A stretch of DNA of 22,006 nucleotides. Origin: Chara braunii. Its lineage: Eukaryota; Streptophyta; Charophyceae; Charales; Characeae. Numbering within the stretch: position 1 is the first letter of the stretch; every line of letters begins with the position of its first letter. Of the stretch, positions 1 to 8,416 are shown piece after piece. A model generated the notes under the pieces. That model saw only the letters and a program-made list of their open reading frames with translations, was not told the origin of the DNA and did no database searches. Location of the stretch: NCBI GenBank assembly GCA_003427395.1, contig BFEA01000189.1:2499718-2521723 (forward strand), written 5' to 3'. A program made the position numbers and the translations under genes.

Positions 1-134
1 TCTCTCTCTCTCTCTTTGTGTGTGTGTGTGTGCCTGTGTGTGCATGTGTGTGTGTACATGTGTGTGTGTGCGGGTGCGCGGGTGTGCGGGTGTGTGCGTG
101 TGTGTGCGTGTGTGTTTGTGTGCGCGTGTGTGCG
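1..134. repeat. (TC)n then (TG)n microsatellite
   Basis: A short CT run (1-15) passes into about 120 bp of alternating TG with interruptions (CATG, CGGG, CGCG). Open frames across it encode only Cys/Val alternation and are products of the repeat, not genes. Confidence 0.95.
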
Positions 135-161
135 TGGGGGGAAGGGGCGACCGGAGCCCAA

Positions 162-162
162 C

Positions 163-193
<31 letters not shown>

Positions 194-256
194 AAAAAAG
201 GCACGCGGCATCAGTTTTTTTTTCTTTCTATTTTTTCATTAATCAATTAATCAATT

Positions 257-294
<38 letters not shown>

Positions 295-303
295 CAATCA
301 ATC

Positions 304-338
<35 letters not shown>

Positions 339-347
339 CATCCATCA
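162..347. repeat. (AATC)n tetranucleotide microsatellite in two blocks
   Basis: AATC/CAAT units run at about 162-193 and again at about 240-347, separated by an A-run and a T-rich spacer. A few ATTA and CATC variants interrupt the second block. The sequence from 348 to about 600 is pyrimidine-rich and then carries many GTAC tetranucleotides (about 505-575), with no gene seen. Confidence 0.95.
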
Positions 348-599
348 ATCTTTTCTTTTTTTTTCCCGACCTCCCACCACCCCCCAACCCCCGAAAAAAC
401 TTTTCTCTTTTTCGTTTTTTCTTTTGACTTTGGAGGTAGCCCCCGACATGCAAACCCCTCCCACCCCCTCAGATGCCAACCCTCCCGGGGAAGGCCTCTG
501 AAACTGGTCGTACGGCCTGTACGAGCGCCTGGGGGGCCGTATGTACGGTCGTACGTACTCCCCGTATCCGTACAGCGGGCAACATAGATCACACGTAAA

Positions 600-1715
600 T
601 TGCAAGAAGGACCGGAGACTAATCTCACGCTGAACTCGACACACTGGAATAACACATCAGTGAGGCTAAACTCCAAAAACAGATCCAGGTTGGAATCCCC
701 ACTATATCTTATTGAACTCGGAGCAACGGCAACTACCATGGCGAAAGGGAAGGCACCAGGAAGAGACGGACGACCAATGCAGTTTTACCTACAACACAAG
801 GAAAGCACTGTCTCCACATCTGTTGGTGTATAACGAGGTCCTAGTAGGCGAACAGATAAGTGCACAAATGTTGTATGGAATCATCTCAATTATGTATAAG
901 AAAGGAAATAAGGCAGACATTAGGAACTGGAGACCTATATCTCTACTTAATGTCTCCTACAAGATCCTGGTCAAAGTCCCAGCCAGAAAATTAGCTATCT
1001 CAGCCTATCTGTTTACTGTACCTGATGGGTAGAGACCAAGGAGCGTTTGTGCAAGGGAGGTGTATTTTCGATAATATAGTAAGTATTTGTAACAGTTACT
1101 GCTCTTAATTTGTTGGAAGTGATCCAAAAGAAAGACCTAGACTTTGCAGTTCTATTAATCGACCTGGAAAAAACATATGAGAGGGTAAACCAGACCTTTG
1201 TGGTAACAACGCTTAAGCACATGGGCTTCGGTCCCAGGTTCTGTTAGGAGGTAATCGGGCTGAACGCTCTCTCAAAATCCTGAGTTATGATCAATGGCAA
1301 GGTCTCTAAGCCATTTGCTCTATCCAGATCGCTATGGCAGGGATATCCCTTAGCTCCTCTAATTTTTGTGTTACAACTAGACGTGTTGGTTAACAACATT
1401 AAATCTCACCCACATATAGTAGGACTGGAAACCGAACACAGCGAATGTAGGGTGAAAGTGTCGGCATATGAACTTTTTGTGATCTCAACCAACACCCAAC
1501 CCTCACTATCAACCCTCAACTCTTGTTTGGGGGAGTATGCAAGCCTCTCTGAAGCAATAGTTAACTGTAACAAGTCGGTGTTACAGTATCTTTTCCTTAC
1601 ACAATATGTCATTTCAATCGATTTTGGAATGAAAAGGATCGCCCAAAATACTTTAGAAAGGTATCTGGGAGTACAAATAGCCCTCTGCAATTCGACGGAC
1701 CTTCAGGGAGATCTC
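600..1715 (+). pseudogene. Decayed L1-type LINE ORF2 reverse transcriptase fragment
   Basis: Several reading frames carry, in the correct order, blocks typical of the reverse transcriptase of plant L1-like non-LTR retrotransposons. A KGKAPGRDG block lies near 745. The block DIRNWRPISLLNVSYKIL lies near 920-970. DQGAFVQGRCIFDNI lies at about 1034-1078 in another frame. LLIDLEKTYERV, which holds the first catalytic aspartate, is near 1158-1193, and a QGYPLAPLIFVL block is at about 1340-1370. The expected FADD/YADD catalytic box near 1465 is replaced by AYELF, so the enzyme is inactive. Stops and frame changes separate the blocks. No endonuclease domain, 3' UTR, poly-A tail or target-site duplication was recognised, so both ends are approximate. 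Seen: the motifs and the breaks. Known: the order of blocks in L1-clade RT. Inferred: an old, inactivated copy. Confidence 0.85.
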
Positions 1716-1718
1716 TAA

Positions 1719-1782
1719 GTAGGACGCGGCACCCCACCTATCTCTTTTCGGTAGGGCGCGACACCCCACCTATCTCCTTTTG
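1719..1782. repeat. 32-bp tandem duplication
   Basis: Two head-to-tail 32-bp units (1719-1750 and 1751-1782) begin GTAGG(A/G)CGCG and contain ACCCCACCTATCTC. A third partial unit, GTAGGGCTC, follows. The units differ at a few positions. It lies directly after the last recognisable LINE sequence. Confidence 0.85.
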
Positions 1783-2857
1783 GTAGGGCTCTGATTCTAA
1801 ATGTAGCGCTTCTCTCGCTGCTTGGTGTATAGGGAAAGTTAGGCTCTTTAGTAACCAACTGTTGAAGGTAGTTCGTAGAGTGAAATTCAGGATCCCACTT
1901 GTTTCCGTGGAAGTCGGAGGCGGCCCTGCTTTGTCGCAGAATCTGATGTGAAAACGCCATAGTACGTGGCACCGCAAACACGGTTTAAGGGGCTGTTGTT
2001 CCTTCGAAAATGGAAAGACGTTGACCCCGTAGCCCACCCCTAAAAAGAAGGTGGCCCTTTTATTATTATTATTTTTTTTTTGCATGTCCGCCTTTCGTTC
2101 GTGGTTGGGGAAACCCCGCATGGTTTGTGAAAGTCCCGGCCTCATCCGCGATGTGGGATTCAAATTTTCTTTCACGAACCATGCGGCGCGGGTCCACTAA
2201 AAGCAGTCCTTTTTGGGTATTTCGAAAAAGAGAAGAGGTGGGATCAGACCTTAACATGAAGTACAACAAGTCAGTTATTGGCCTTGAAAATTCCGCTGCA
2301 GCGGAACTGTTACAAGCAATAGCCATGTAGGGGTTACTGGTAGCGGTAAACTTGGTTTTTACGCACCCGTTCCTGGCATCCTATCGGGACTCCTTAAGCC
2401 GCACTGTGGCCACGTTGAAAAATACTTGAAAGGAGACTAAACCACTAATAAAACTGGCCCTGTTTTACCAAACTGACGTGCCCCCTGCGTGCTGAGTTCT
2501 GCCAAGCGTGGAGGCAAAGGGAACACTCTTTGTGCTTCTTGGGATTATTCCATCCCCAATTCCTGGGGTCAACTGACAAAGAGTATGCCAGAAGGGAGAG
2601 GCAATAGGGTCTATAGCCATCTTCGTATTCCTGTACATACTGCACAGACAGGTAACAAATCTGCCGCTGGAAGGATCGGGACACGTCCTGGCTCCAGGGC
2701 AAGGTTCTCACCCATTGATGCTCCTCCCCCTCAAGCTGTCCAGCAGGAGGCGTGGATGGCCACGGCTGAGTAACCCTCCATCTTCCAAATCATTGGGGGG
2801 TCGTCATCTTGCACTCTCTTGTACCACATCCCCTTCTGAAGTATGAGGCCTTTCCTT
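1783..2857. other. About 1.1 kb with no recognised gene
   Basis: Only short overlapping open frames occur (the longest is 145 codons on the minus strand, 1738-2175), and none resembles a family I recognise. A T-rich run sits at 2060-2080. A short hydrophobic stretch, IGSIAIFVFLYILH, can be read on the plus strand near 2605-2645 between stops. Because the next segment is mitochondrial rRNA, part of this block may belong to the same organelle insertion, but I cannot show it. Confidence 0.5.
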
Positions 2858-2938
2858 AGGGCCTTGGTCTACGCCCGGTGGTTTTTCGGGGCGATTCGAT
2901 GAGGGACCTAGCTAAGGTGTTAAACACCCCACCTGGGA

Positions 2939-2973
<35 letters not shown>

Positions 2974-3113
2974 TGGGGGCCCTGCACAAGCGGTGGAGCA
3001 TGTGGCTTAATTTGATAGAACGCGCAAAACCTTACCAGCCCTTGACATATGAAAGAAACTCCTCGTAAGAGATGTACTTTGACTTCATACAGGTACTGCA
3101 TGGCATTGGCTGC

Positions 3114-3148
<35 letters not shown>

Positions 3149-3383
3149 TATAACGAGCGCAACCCTCGTTTTGGGTTGCTAAGACATCGCAACGACGTGC
3201 TGCATGCAAAAAAAACTGCCAGTGATGTACTGGATTAAGGTGGGGATGACGTCAAGTCCGCATGGCCCTTGTGGGCTGGGCTACATATGTGCTACAATGG
3301 CGATGACAACAGGAAACAAGGCTTTTACGAGGAGCGAATCCTGAAACATTGCCCAGTTTGGGTTGTTCTTTGCAACTTGAGAA

Positions 3384-3425
<42 letters not shown>

Positions 3426-3495
3426 TGTGTATATGTACTCAGGCCTTGAACACACCGGCCGTCAACCCATGGGAATTTCTTTTGCCCGAAATCGT
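2858..3495 (+). pseudogene. rrn18: Nuclear copy of mitochondrial small-subunit rRNA (3' part), decayed
   Basis: The segment carries the universal SSU landmarks in order: AACTCAAAGGAATTGA (about 2957), GCACAAGCGGTGGAGCATGT (about 2985), GTCAGCTCGTGTCGTGAGAT (about 3116), a GGGGATGACGTCAAGTCCGC block (about 3242), GTTGGAATCGCTAGTAATCG (about 3390) and a damaged ACACACCG decoding-region block (about 3450). ACCTTACCAGCCCTTGACATATGAA (in part, about 3030-3052) and the CCTATAACGAGCGCAACCCTC block are typical of plant mitochondrial 18S-type rRNA rather than plastid or nuclear rRNA. The copy lacks the 5' half and stops about 95 nt short of the usual 3' end, just after a TTTGCCCGAA block. Changes at near-invariant sites, such as GGCCGTCAACCC where GCCCGTCACACC is normal, mark it as non-functional. 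Interpretation: a NUMT, or less likely a rearranged mitochondrial fragment in a misassembled contig. Confidence 0.88.
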
Positions 3496-4290
3496 CTCTA
3501 TGATAAACCAATTAACAACAAAAAGCTAGTAAACATCAGAAAGATGGGTATCAGCATAGAAAGATGTATTGATGTACCAAATTGGCTAATACTAGAAGGT
3601 TGATGCGAAGTGTTTCACCAATTTACAGAGAATTTCATTATTGGTATATTTATGAGACCTATATCAATCCAATCCTGCAGCACCGCCTGCCTCAGTTGGT
3701 TCAAGTGCTCTCTGGTGCCACAAGCCTGCCGAGAGTGGCGACAGTTCTGCAAAGGGTTTGCAGTCTCCCAGATATCCTCCAGTGTTCCTACTCCACCTGC
3801 CATCCACATGTCTCTGAATGCCCCTGATCCGAAGAAAGAGAAGACAGAATAGAGGGATTCCCGAAGAGAGGTTGCGTGAGTATACCGTCCAATGAGTCCA
3901 TCTGCAGCGGCGGAGCTCGCAATGGTAGTATGACATGGAGCCAGGCTTTAAACCACCAGTATTTCCTTGAGTAGTTCCCGTTAGCGCGCCACAATTTTAG
4001 GAAACATACAGGCTACTGCAGGAGCGCCCAAATCCATCCAACTAGAAACGTTTCTACTCTTTTTTTTGCCGTTGCCTATAGCTGGGCCAATTACTGGTGG
4101 CTTAAGAATGCCTGCCTAAATCACATCAGGCATTCTTTTCTTCAAGTAGTCAGGTACAAAAGCCATAGGTGCCTGACACTGTCCCAATTCCTGTGTGTAT
4201 AGATTTCATATTCTGCCGGGGGCCTGCCAGTATGGCCCATGAAAGCCATCTGGCCACCAAGGCAGCCACTTGTTTTCTACCCGGTCGGAA
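3496..4290. other. About 0.8 kb after the rRNA copy, no recognised gene
   Basis: The first 150 bp or so are A/T-rich, unlike the sequence that follows from about 3670, and may be more organelle-derived DNA. A perfect 11-bp inverted repeat is annotated separately at 4104-4137. The open frames (up to 90 codons) overlap on both strands and show no recognisable domain. Confidence 0.45.
4104..4137. repeat. 11-bp perfect hairpin followed by a short T tract
   Basis: AAGAATGCCTG (4104-4114) pairs perfectly with CAGGCATTCTT (4127-4137) across a 12-nt loop, and TTC follows. It resembles the stem-loops found at the ends of organelle transcripts, but no gene ends here. Confidence 0.6.
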
Positions 4291-4560
4291 GTTCGGAAGT
4301 GGCAAAATCAGGCGGCCACTGGTTGTTGCTTTTTTTTTTCTTCGTTTTTTTTTTTTTTGTTGTTGTTGTTGTTGTTGGTCATTTACCAGGCCCCTGGCTG
4401 GGCCATGGCTGAGATGTCTAGGCCATGCCCGAGATGTCTAGGCACACCCATGGCTGGGCAACAACCGAGATGTCTAGGCCATGCCCGTGGCTAGGCCATG
4501 GCAAAAAGGGGTCTCGTCGCGTGGCTGGGCCATGGCCGAGACGTTTAGGCCACGTGCGAG
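4291..4560 (-). repeat. Dispersed repeat with a 37-bp minisatellite (intact, reverse copy)
   Basis: From left to right on the plus strand this copy holds a 30-bp block at 4291-4320, a T-rich stretch with (GTT)n (4328-4377), and several degenerate units of about 37 bp (4392-4560) containing GGCCATGGC(T/C)GAGATGTCTA. Read on the minus strand, the order is minisatellite, A-rich tract, then 30-bp block. The same order is found on the plus strand at 6114-6250 plus 15103-15156, where the LTR retrotransposon sits between the A-rich tract and the 30-bp block. The 30-bp block is identical in both copies (reverse complement of 15127-15156). Confidence 0.8.
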
Positions 4561-4570
4561 AAAAAAAAAA

Positions 4571-4762
4571 GGGGTAACTTCAGTAGAGTCACAAAAACGA
4601 GTTATAATTGCACTATGTGGCAAGATACAGTTTTCAATTGCACTACATGGCCAGCTGGGTTCTATACATTGCCCGAACTGCAATTTGAAACTGTATCTTG
4701 GCCCATTATGATAGTGCAATTATAACTCTGAGTCATTTTTGTGACTCCGGAGTAGTTCCCCC
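4571..4762. mobile_element. Foldback MITE-like element
   Basis: The left end GGGGTAACT...AGTCACAAAAA and the right end TTTTTGTGACTCCGGAGTAG followed by TTCCCC are imperfect inverted repeats. The pairing continues inward through GAGTTATAATTGCACTAT and AAGATACAGTTT, so almost the whole 190 bp folds into one hairpin of roughly 70-90 bp arms. No coding capacity is present, which fits a non-autonomous DNA element. A-runs lie on both sides (4561-4570 and 4773-4782), so a target-site duplication cannot be read safely. The superfamily is not assignable from the ends I see. Confidence 0.72.
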
Positions 4763-4800
4763 CCCCCCCCCCAAAAAAAAAACGAGATGCTATGGTAGTG

Positions 4801-4880
4801 TTGCCCGAACTGCAATTTGAAACTGTATCTTGGCCCATAGTGCAAGTATAACTCATTTTTGTGACTCCGGCGTAGTTCCC
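4801..4880. repeat. Extra copy of the MITE right arm
   Basis: This 80-bp segment repeats 4669-4760 in direct orientation (GCCCGAACTGCAATTTGAAA, the AAACTGTATCTTGGCCCAT block, GTGACTCCG). It lacks about 12 bp in the TATGATAGTGCAATTATAA region. A C-run, an A-run and about 20 unique bp separate the two. It may be the end of a second, truncated or nested MITE copy. Confidence 0.75.
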
Positions 4881-5269
4881 CTGCTCTCCACCGGCACCTG
4901 CAGTGTCCTGTTGTTTCCAAGAATTTGAAACACGACATATTCAATTTGGCCATTAGACACCGCCATGTGGGGTTGGGGGGGGGGAGAGGAGGAGGTGCAG
5001 TGACTGGCCATTGCTCGGCGCTAGCACCGCCGATTTCCCCCATCGGCAATTCCTGCCCACACCTCGTCACCGTGATGAGGGACTGGTACAGCTTTGCTCT
5101 CGCACCACAGCTGTGGGGCAAACCTACCCCGTGGGCTGGGGAGAGATCCGGGTTGGTTGGTGTTCCCGCGTACTATAAATAGAGTAGTCAGAGGATGAGA
5201 TAGATGCGTAGTACCAAGAAAGATGAAATAGATTGAGAGAAGAATATAGATTTTGAAAAAAAAGACAAA
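4881..5269. other. Intergenic stretch with a G-run and a weak TATA-like site
   Basis: No gene is recognised. A G-rich run lies at about 4970-4990. TATAAATA occurs at 5174-5181 in a GC-richer setting, followed by purine-rich A-containing sequence. It could be a Pol II core promoter or part of an unrecognised LTR, but no reading frame starts plausibly downstream. Confidence 0.35.
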
Positions 5270-5410
5270 AAAAACACGACATGGCACTCTGGTGCAGTTG
5301 TCTCAAAACAGAAGGGTGATGGCCTTGAGATATCATCTGCTCTCAGCCAAATTTGAACTCAGGTCGGTATTTTAACAGTTCAACGGTGTACCAACTGAGC
5401 TGGCAGTGCG
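5270..5410 (-). mobile_element. tRNA-like SINE (copy 1)
   Basis: On the minus strand the segment starts with a Pol III A-box-like block, GCCAGCTCAGTTGGTACACC (5385-5404). An anticodon-arm-like GAACTGTTAAAAT follows, and then a B-box-like GAGTTCAAATTTGGC (5346-5360). A body of about 75 nt ends in T-rich sequence (TTTTTTTTG near 5268-5278). The CTGTTAA loop recalls tRNA-Asn(GUU), though a tRNA-Asn origin is only an inference. Cloverleaf pairing is poor, so this is not a working tRNA gene. Related heads occur at 16742-16778 (minus) and 18591-18645 (plus). Confidence 0.7.
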
Positions 5411-5569
5411 CCAATTGGTCTCATTCAGAGCGTCCTGTGCTCTTGACTGAAGGACAATTTGCTTGAGGAGATCTGAGCCTTTCTTGTGAATTACCCAGGT
5501 ACACTGGGGAAGTGTTCAGGGGCAGTGGGATGAGAGACAGTGTGGGTTCCCAACATCCCCTTGACCCCC
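5404..5569 (-). repeat. Dispersed repeat flanking the SINE head (copy 1)
   Basis: The plus-strand text GACTGAAGGACAATTTGCTT, GTGAATTACCCA, a GGGATGAGAGACAGTGTGGG block and TTCCCAACATCCCC matches 16900-17075 block by block, with indels. In both places it abuts the tRNA-like head on the same side and in the same orientation, so flank and head moved together as one repeat unit, or as a segmental copy. Confidence 0.7.
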
Positions 5570-5582
5570 TGCAGCATATATT
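5570..5582. repeat. Target-site duplication of the U2 retrocopy, left copy
   Basis: TGCAGCATATATT, identical to 5751-5763. The two copies bracket the U2 sequence and its A tail exactly. Confidence 0.85.
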
Positions 5583-5750
5583 CTTTTTTTTTTTTTTTTT
5601 CGTTCCCCGGGGGGGGAGTGGGCTTCACTGCAGTGCAAGCCTACCCCTATGACCCCTCCGTAGCCCTGAAATTTTAATTTAATATCATGTGGCCCGACGG
5701 ATCAGAACAGATACTACACTTGATCTTCGCCAAAAGGCCAAGAAAGGTAT
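5583..5750 (-). pseudogene. Polyadenylated U2 snRNA retrocopy
   Basis: Read on the minus strand from 5750, the sequence opens with ATACCTTTCTTGGCCTTTTG, continues GCGAAGATCAAGTGTAGTAT and CTGTTCT, and includes the GUAGUA branch-point recognition element. This is plant U2 snRNA. Roughly 25 nt of the stem-loop IIa/IIb region are missing, and the Sm site reads TTAAATTAAAATTTC rather than having an uninterrupted U run. The 3' part is diverged and ends in an A tail of about 18-20 nt (T-run at 5583-5601 on the plus strand). A perfect 13-bp direct repeat, TGCAGCATATATT, flanks the unit at 5570-5582 and 5751-5763. An A tail plus target-site duplication indicates LINE-mediated reverse transcription of a U2 RNA. 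Loss of IIa and the Sm site makes function unlikely. Confidence 0.9.
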
Positions 5751-5763
5751 TGCAGCATATATT
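5751..5763. repeat. Target-site duplication of the U2 retrocopy, right copy
   Basis: Second copy of TGCAGCATATATT, directly next to the U2 5' end. The related sequence CTGCAGCACATATTATTTGC at about 16786 suggests the integration site was itself in repeat DNA. Confidence 0.85.
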
Positions 5764-5769
5764 ATTATA

Positions 5770-5771
5770 TC

Positions 5772-5802
<31 letters not shown>

Positions 5803-5806
5803 TTTT
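5770..5806. repeat. (CTTT)n microsatellite
   Basis: About nine CTTT units followed by a T-run, between the U2 retrocopy and the next SINE-like sequence. Confidence 0.95.
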
Positions 5807-5985
5807 TGAAAAGAGGGCAATGGCCTTGAGGTGTCATTATTGAGCTGACCAGCCCAGGTAATTCAGAATTATTTCTGAGACAACTGCGCCTGTGACCGCC
5901 ACACAGTTCAGAATTCGCAGAAATTACAGTCCACTGCAAGCTTGGGCGAAGACCAGTTAGAAACTGCAAGAAAAACAGTAAATCA
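5806..5985 (+). repeat. SINE-like dispersed repeat, forward copy
   Basis: The start, GGCAATGGCCTTGAGGTGTC, matches about 5310-5340. The part from 5864 (CAGAATTATTTCTGAG, ACAACTGCGCC, GTGACCGCCACACAGTT, AGTTAGAAACTGCAA) matches the reverse complement of 15195-15324 with several indels. The unit is therefore a mosaic of pieces that recur elsewhere in the window. Confidence 0.65.
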
Positions 5986-6113
5986 TGAGTTCACTGGTTC
6001 AATAATTGGGAAAAACCGGAGGTGGCGGTAGTGGTAGTGCTCTTTTTCCCATGGCTTGGCCTGGGAGCAGTTACCGGTAGCAGGCCCGCCCGTTTTTGAC
6101 TCGTTTCCCCAGG

Positions 6114-6256
6114 GGTGTGGCCTAGGCATCTCGGTCATGGCCCAGCCACGGGTGTGGCCTCGACATCTCGGCCATGGCCCAGCCATGGGTGTGGCAAAGA
6201 CATCTCGGTCGTGGCATAAGCAGGCGCGGAAAAAAAAGAAAAAAAAAAGAAGCTGC
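6114..6256 (+). repeat. 37-bp minisatellite and A-rich tract, forward copy interrupted by the LTR element
   Basis: Three units of about 37 bp (6114-6225) contain GACATCTCGGCCATGGCCCA and variants. They are followed by GCGGAAAAAAAAG and more A-rich sequence to 6256, where the 5' LTR begins. The repeat resumes after the 3' LTR at 15096. It is the reverse complement of the array at 4392-4560. Confidence 0.85.
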
Positions 6257-7289
6257 TGCGAGGATCCAGGGTCCTCGGCAGGCCTAAGGGGCCCCTGCTG
6301 CATATGTGCCCGCCCTAAGATGAGCATCTGGCTCTCCAGGCCAACATAAGGACATGCAGTCTCATATAGGAGAAAAGGTTAGCTGCAAACGGGGTCCAGT
6401 GGGCCAGCAAGTGTTGATTCTCAGCCAGCAGCAAGAGGCCCAGGTCCCATGGCCCATGGGATATGGGCATCTGTAAGGGCATGAAACGCTGCATCCCACC
6501 ACGGCGCGCCAGTTGGTTGAGGGAAACACAGGCCGAGCAGCAAAACATTCCACGGTCTTCCAGGCCTTTCCAAAAATGCAGGCCCTGGGCGAGAATCGCA
6601 TCCTCATACACAGGCAGTTGGAAGGCCCAACCGAACGGAGGCCCAGCAGCAGCAGCGGAGGCACAGCCTCCTGGGGCCTACCGGAAGCTTCTGGGCAGAG
6701 GGCCAGGCCAGCTAGGCCGCCGAGAGAGGCAGTTTCTTTCCACATAGGAAAGAGCTCGCTGCCTGGCCAGAGATTCAGCACTTGCATTCTGGCGGAAGCG
6801 CTGCTGGAGAGGACGCTCGTGGGCTGCTGCTGGCGCTGAGAAGCAAGGTGCTAGCGCGTGCGGTCATGCAGGGAGCAGGGTGCTGCTGAGGGAAGTGCCA
6901 TAGCCCAGCCTCCATAGCTGGATGGGCTTGGACTACAATGAGGCGCAGGGGTGGTCTTCCGGTGTACAGAGGGAAGACGTGGGAGTAAGTCAGGGGAGAG
7001 CGAGAAGGATGGTGATGATGATGATGATGTGAGGGCACATACCTGGTATTGGCGATGGTCTGCATTGGGCGACATCTGCAAGTACTTGAAGTTCGTGGGC
7101 TGCTGACGTCAACAGTTGCATTGTCAATTAGTAGGCAGACTGTAGCTGTGTAGGAAGTAGGCTGGGCGCCGAGCGCCAAGTAGGGACATAGGGCCTGGAT
7201 ACTCTTGTTGGTGCATTTCTGCGATCTGGCCTTCAATATGATTGTGCATTCTGGACATAGTCATCTCGATATTGCTCAATTTCCTTGCA
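6257..7289 (+). repeat. 5' LTR of the Ty3/Gypsy element
   Basis: 1,033 bp, starting TGCGAGGATCC and ending TTGCA just before the primer binding site. It matches 14116-15095 over most of its length (for example CCGAACGGAGGCCCAGCAGC, ATAGCTGGATGGGCTTGGAC, a CAGTTGCATTGTCAATTAGT block). Two differences stand out. About 215 bp at 6305-6520 replace about 90 unrelated bp of the 3' LTR. About 75-100 bp present at 14930-15020 are missing here. A (GAT)n run lies at about 7013-7029. Confidence 0.9.
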
Positions 7290-7292
7290 ATT

Positions 7293-7304
7293 TGGTATCA
7301 GAGC
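7293..7304 (+). promoter_or_regulatory. Primer binding site (initiator tRNA-Met)
   Basis: TGGTATCAGAGC lies 3 nt after the 5' LTR. It is the standard complement of the 3' end of plant initiator tRNA-Met used to prime minus-strand DNA synthesis in LTR retrotransposons. Confidence 0.93.
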
Positions 7305-8416
7305 TGGTTCAAACTGCGCTTCATTGGTTCTTCGCAATAGCTGTTTGGTGCTTCGCATGAGGTGTGGGGCAGTAATAAGGCTTGGGCGTTGAACGGTAGG
7401 CAGCCCAGGTTTGTGTGGGCGCGCCAGGAAGCTATGTGGTGACATTAGGGGTGTACGTTGGATGATGAGAGCTCGCTGATGTGGCCTTTAAGTCGAGGTG
7501 GAACTGCATTCTGCTGTTGGTTGTGCCGAGGCAACGACCGGTCATCATAAATACACATCAGGTTGCCGGTGAGAAATCTGTGGTTGGGGGCAGCATTATG
7601 AGGTACTTTGTGCTCTTCCTTATCTACGCTCTCCATTACTTATTACCGTGAGGAAGTGAGTTCCGTCTTGAGAGTCCTCTCAATGTGAGGTGTCGTGAAC
7701 ACTCAACCTTGAAAGTCGACATTCTTCTTGGGCAGCAAGCTGGTGGGAGACGGGCGACTGGGCGAAGCACTCAGGTCACCGTCACCATGCCGTCTATAAA
7801 TATATCTGGTGAGACTCGGTGTTGACTTTTAGTTGTGATCGTCGTCCTATTTGCGAAGTTAAATAATTCCTCAGGACCTTGGGGGCTGTCCTTGAACTGC
7901 CTCTTGATCAGCCAGATCAAACCAAGTGTAAGGCTCGTTGCATGCGAGGGTGAATAAAATGCAGGGGCTGACAGGTTTGACATAGACTTGGGGCACAGGG
8001 GTGGGCCGGATTGCACACCTTCAGACAAGCCGCTCAACCAGATGCTCAGGGCGTTGACACAAAGTGGCAACTCAAGAAGGATACAGGGAGACAGGGGGGA
8101 TTCCGGTAATGGTTCGTTGTGACACTAGTTAGATGAATTGCCATCCTCCACAAGTAATTATTTTTATTTTTGATTACTTAGTTATACGACAGTTGCAGGT
8201 AGGTTAGTTTCTTTCCTTGCTGAATTGCATTCTGTGTAAGAGTAATCTAAAACAAGAATTGAACTTACTTATAGGACCCGACATTGATTGCTGGATACCA
8301 CTTGACTACTTCTCTCTAGGCTGACCGGAATTAGTTGATTGCTCATACCCGGTTGTGTGTCATGTTGAGGTAGGATTCAGTGTGGACTCTAGTTTAGATC
8401 ACACACACTGTAGCTC
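7305..8416 (+). other. Leader between primer binding site and gag
   Basis: About 1.1 kb with no convincing coding sequence. Only short minus-strand frames (60-100 codons) appear, and none resembles a known domain. A leader this long could hold packaging signals or an internal ribosome entry, but nothing specific is visible. Confidence 0.6.

Noticed and set aside
16-258. Overlapping 74-80-codon frames rich in Cys and Val
   Set aside because: They are translations of the (TG)n microsatellite in three frames.
4392-4560. Protein-coding reading across the minisatellite
   Set aside because: Open frames persist because the unit lacks stops in some frames; the translation is repetitive and differs between copies.
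5174-5181. TATAAATA as a strong promoter
   Set aside because: No plausible coding start or transcript structure follows; a SINE lies directly downstream on the other strand. Mentioned only as weak.
5346-5404. A functional tRNA gene on the minus strand
   Set aside because: A and B boxes are present but acceptor and T-arm pairing is poor and the B box is diverged; related heads nearby point to a SINE.
6775-7236. 153-codon minus-strand frame with a His run, and a similar frame at 14509-14796
   Set aside because: Both are antisense readings of the same LTR segment; the His run comes from the (GAT)n tract.
7305-8416. Minus-strand frames in the retrotransposon leader as an antisense gene
   Set aside because: Frames are short (60-100 codons), have no recognisable domain, and are expected by chance.
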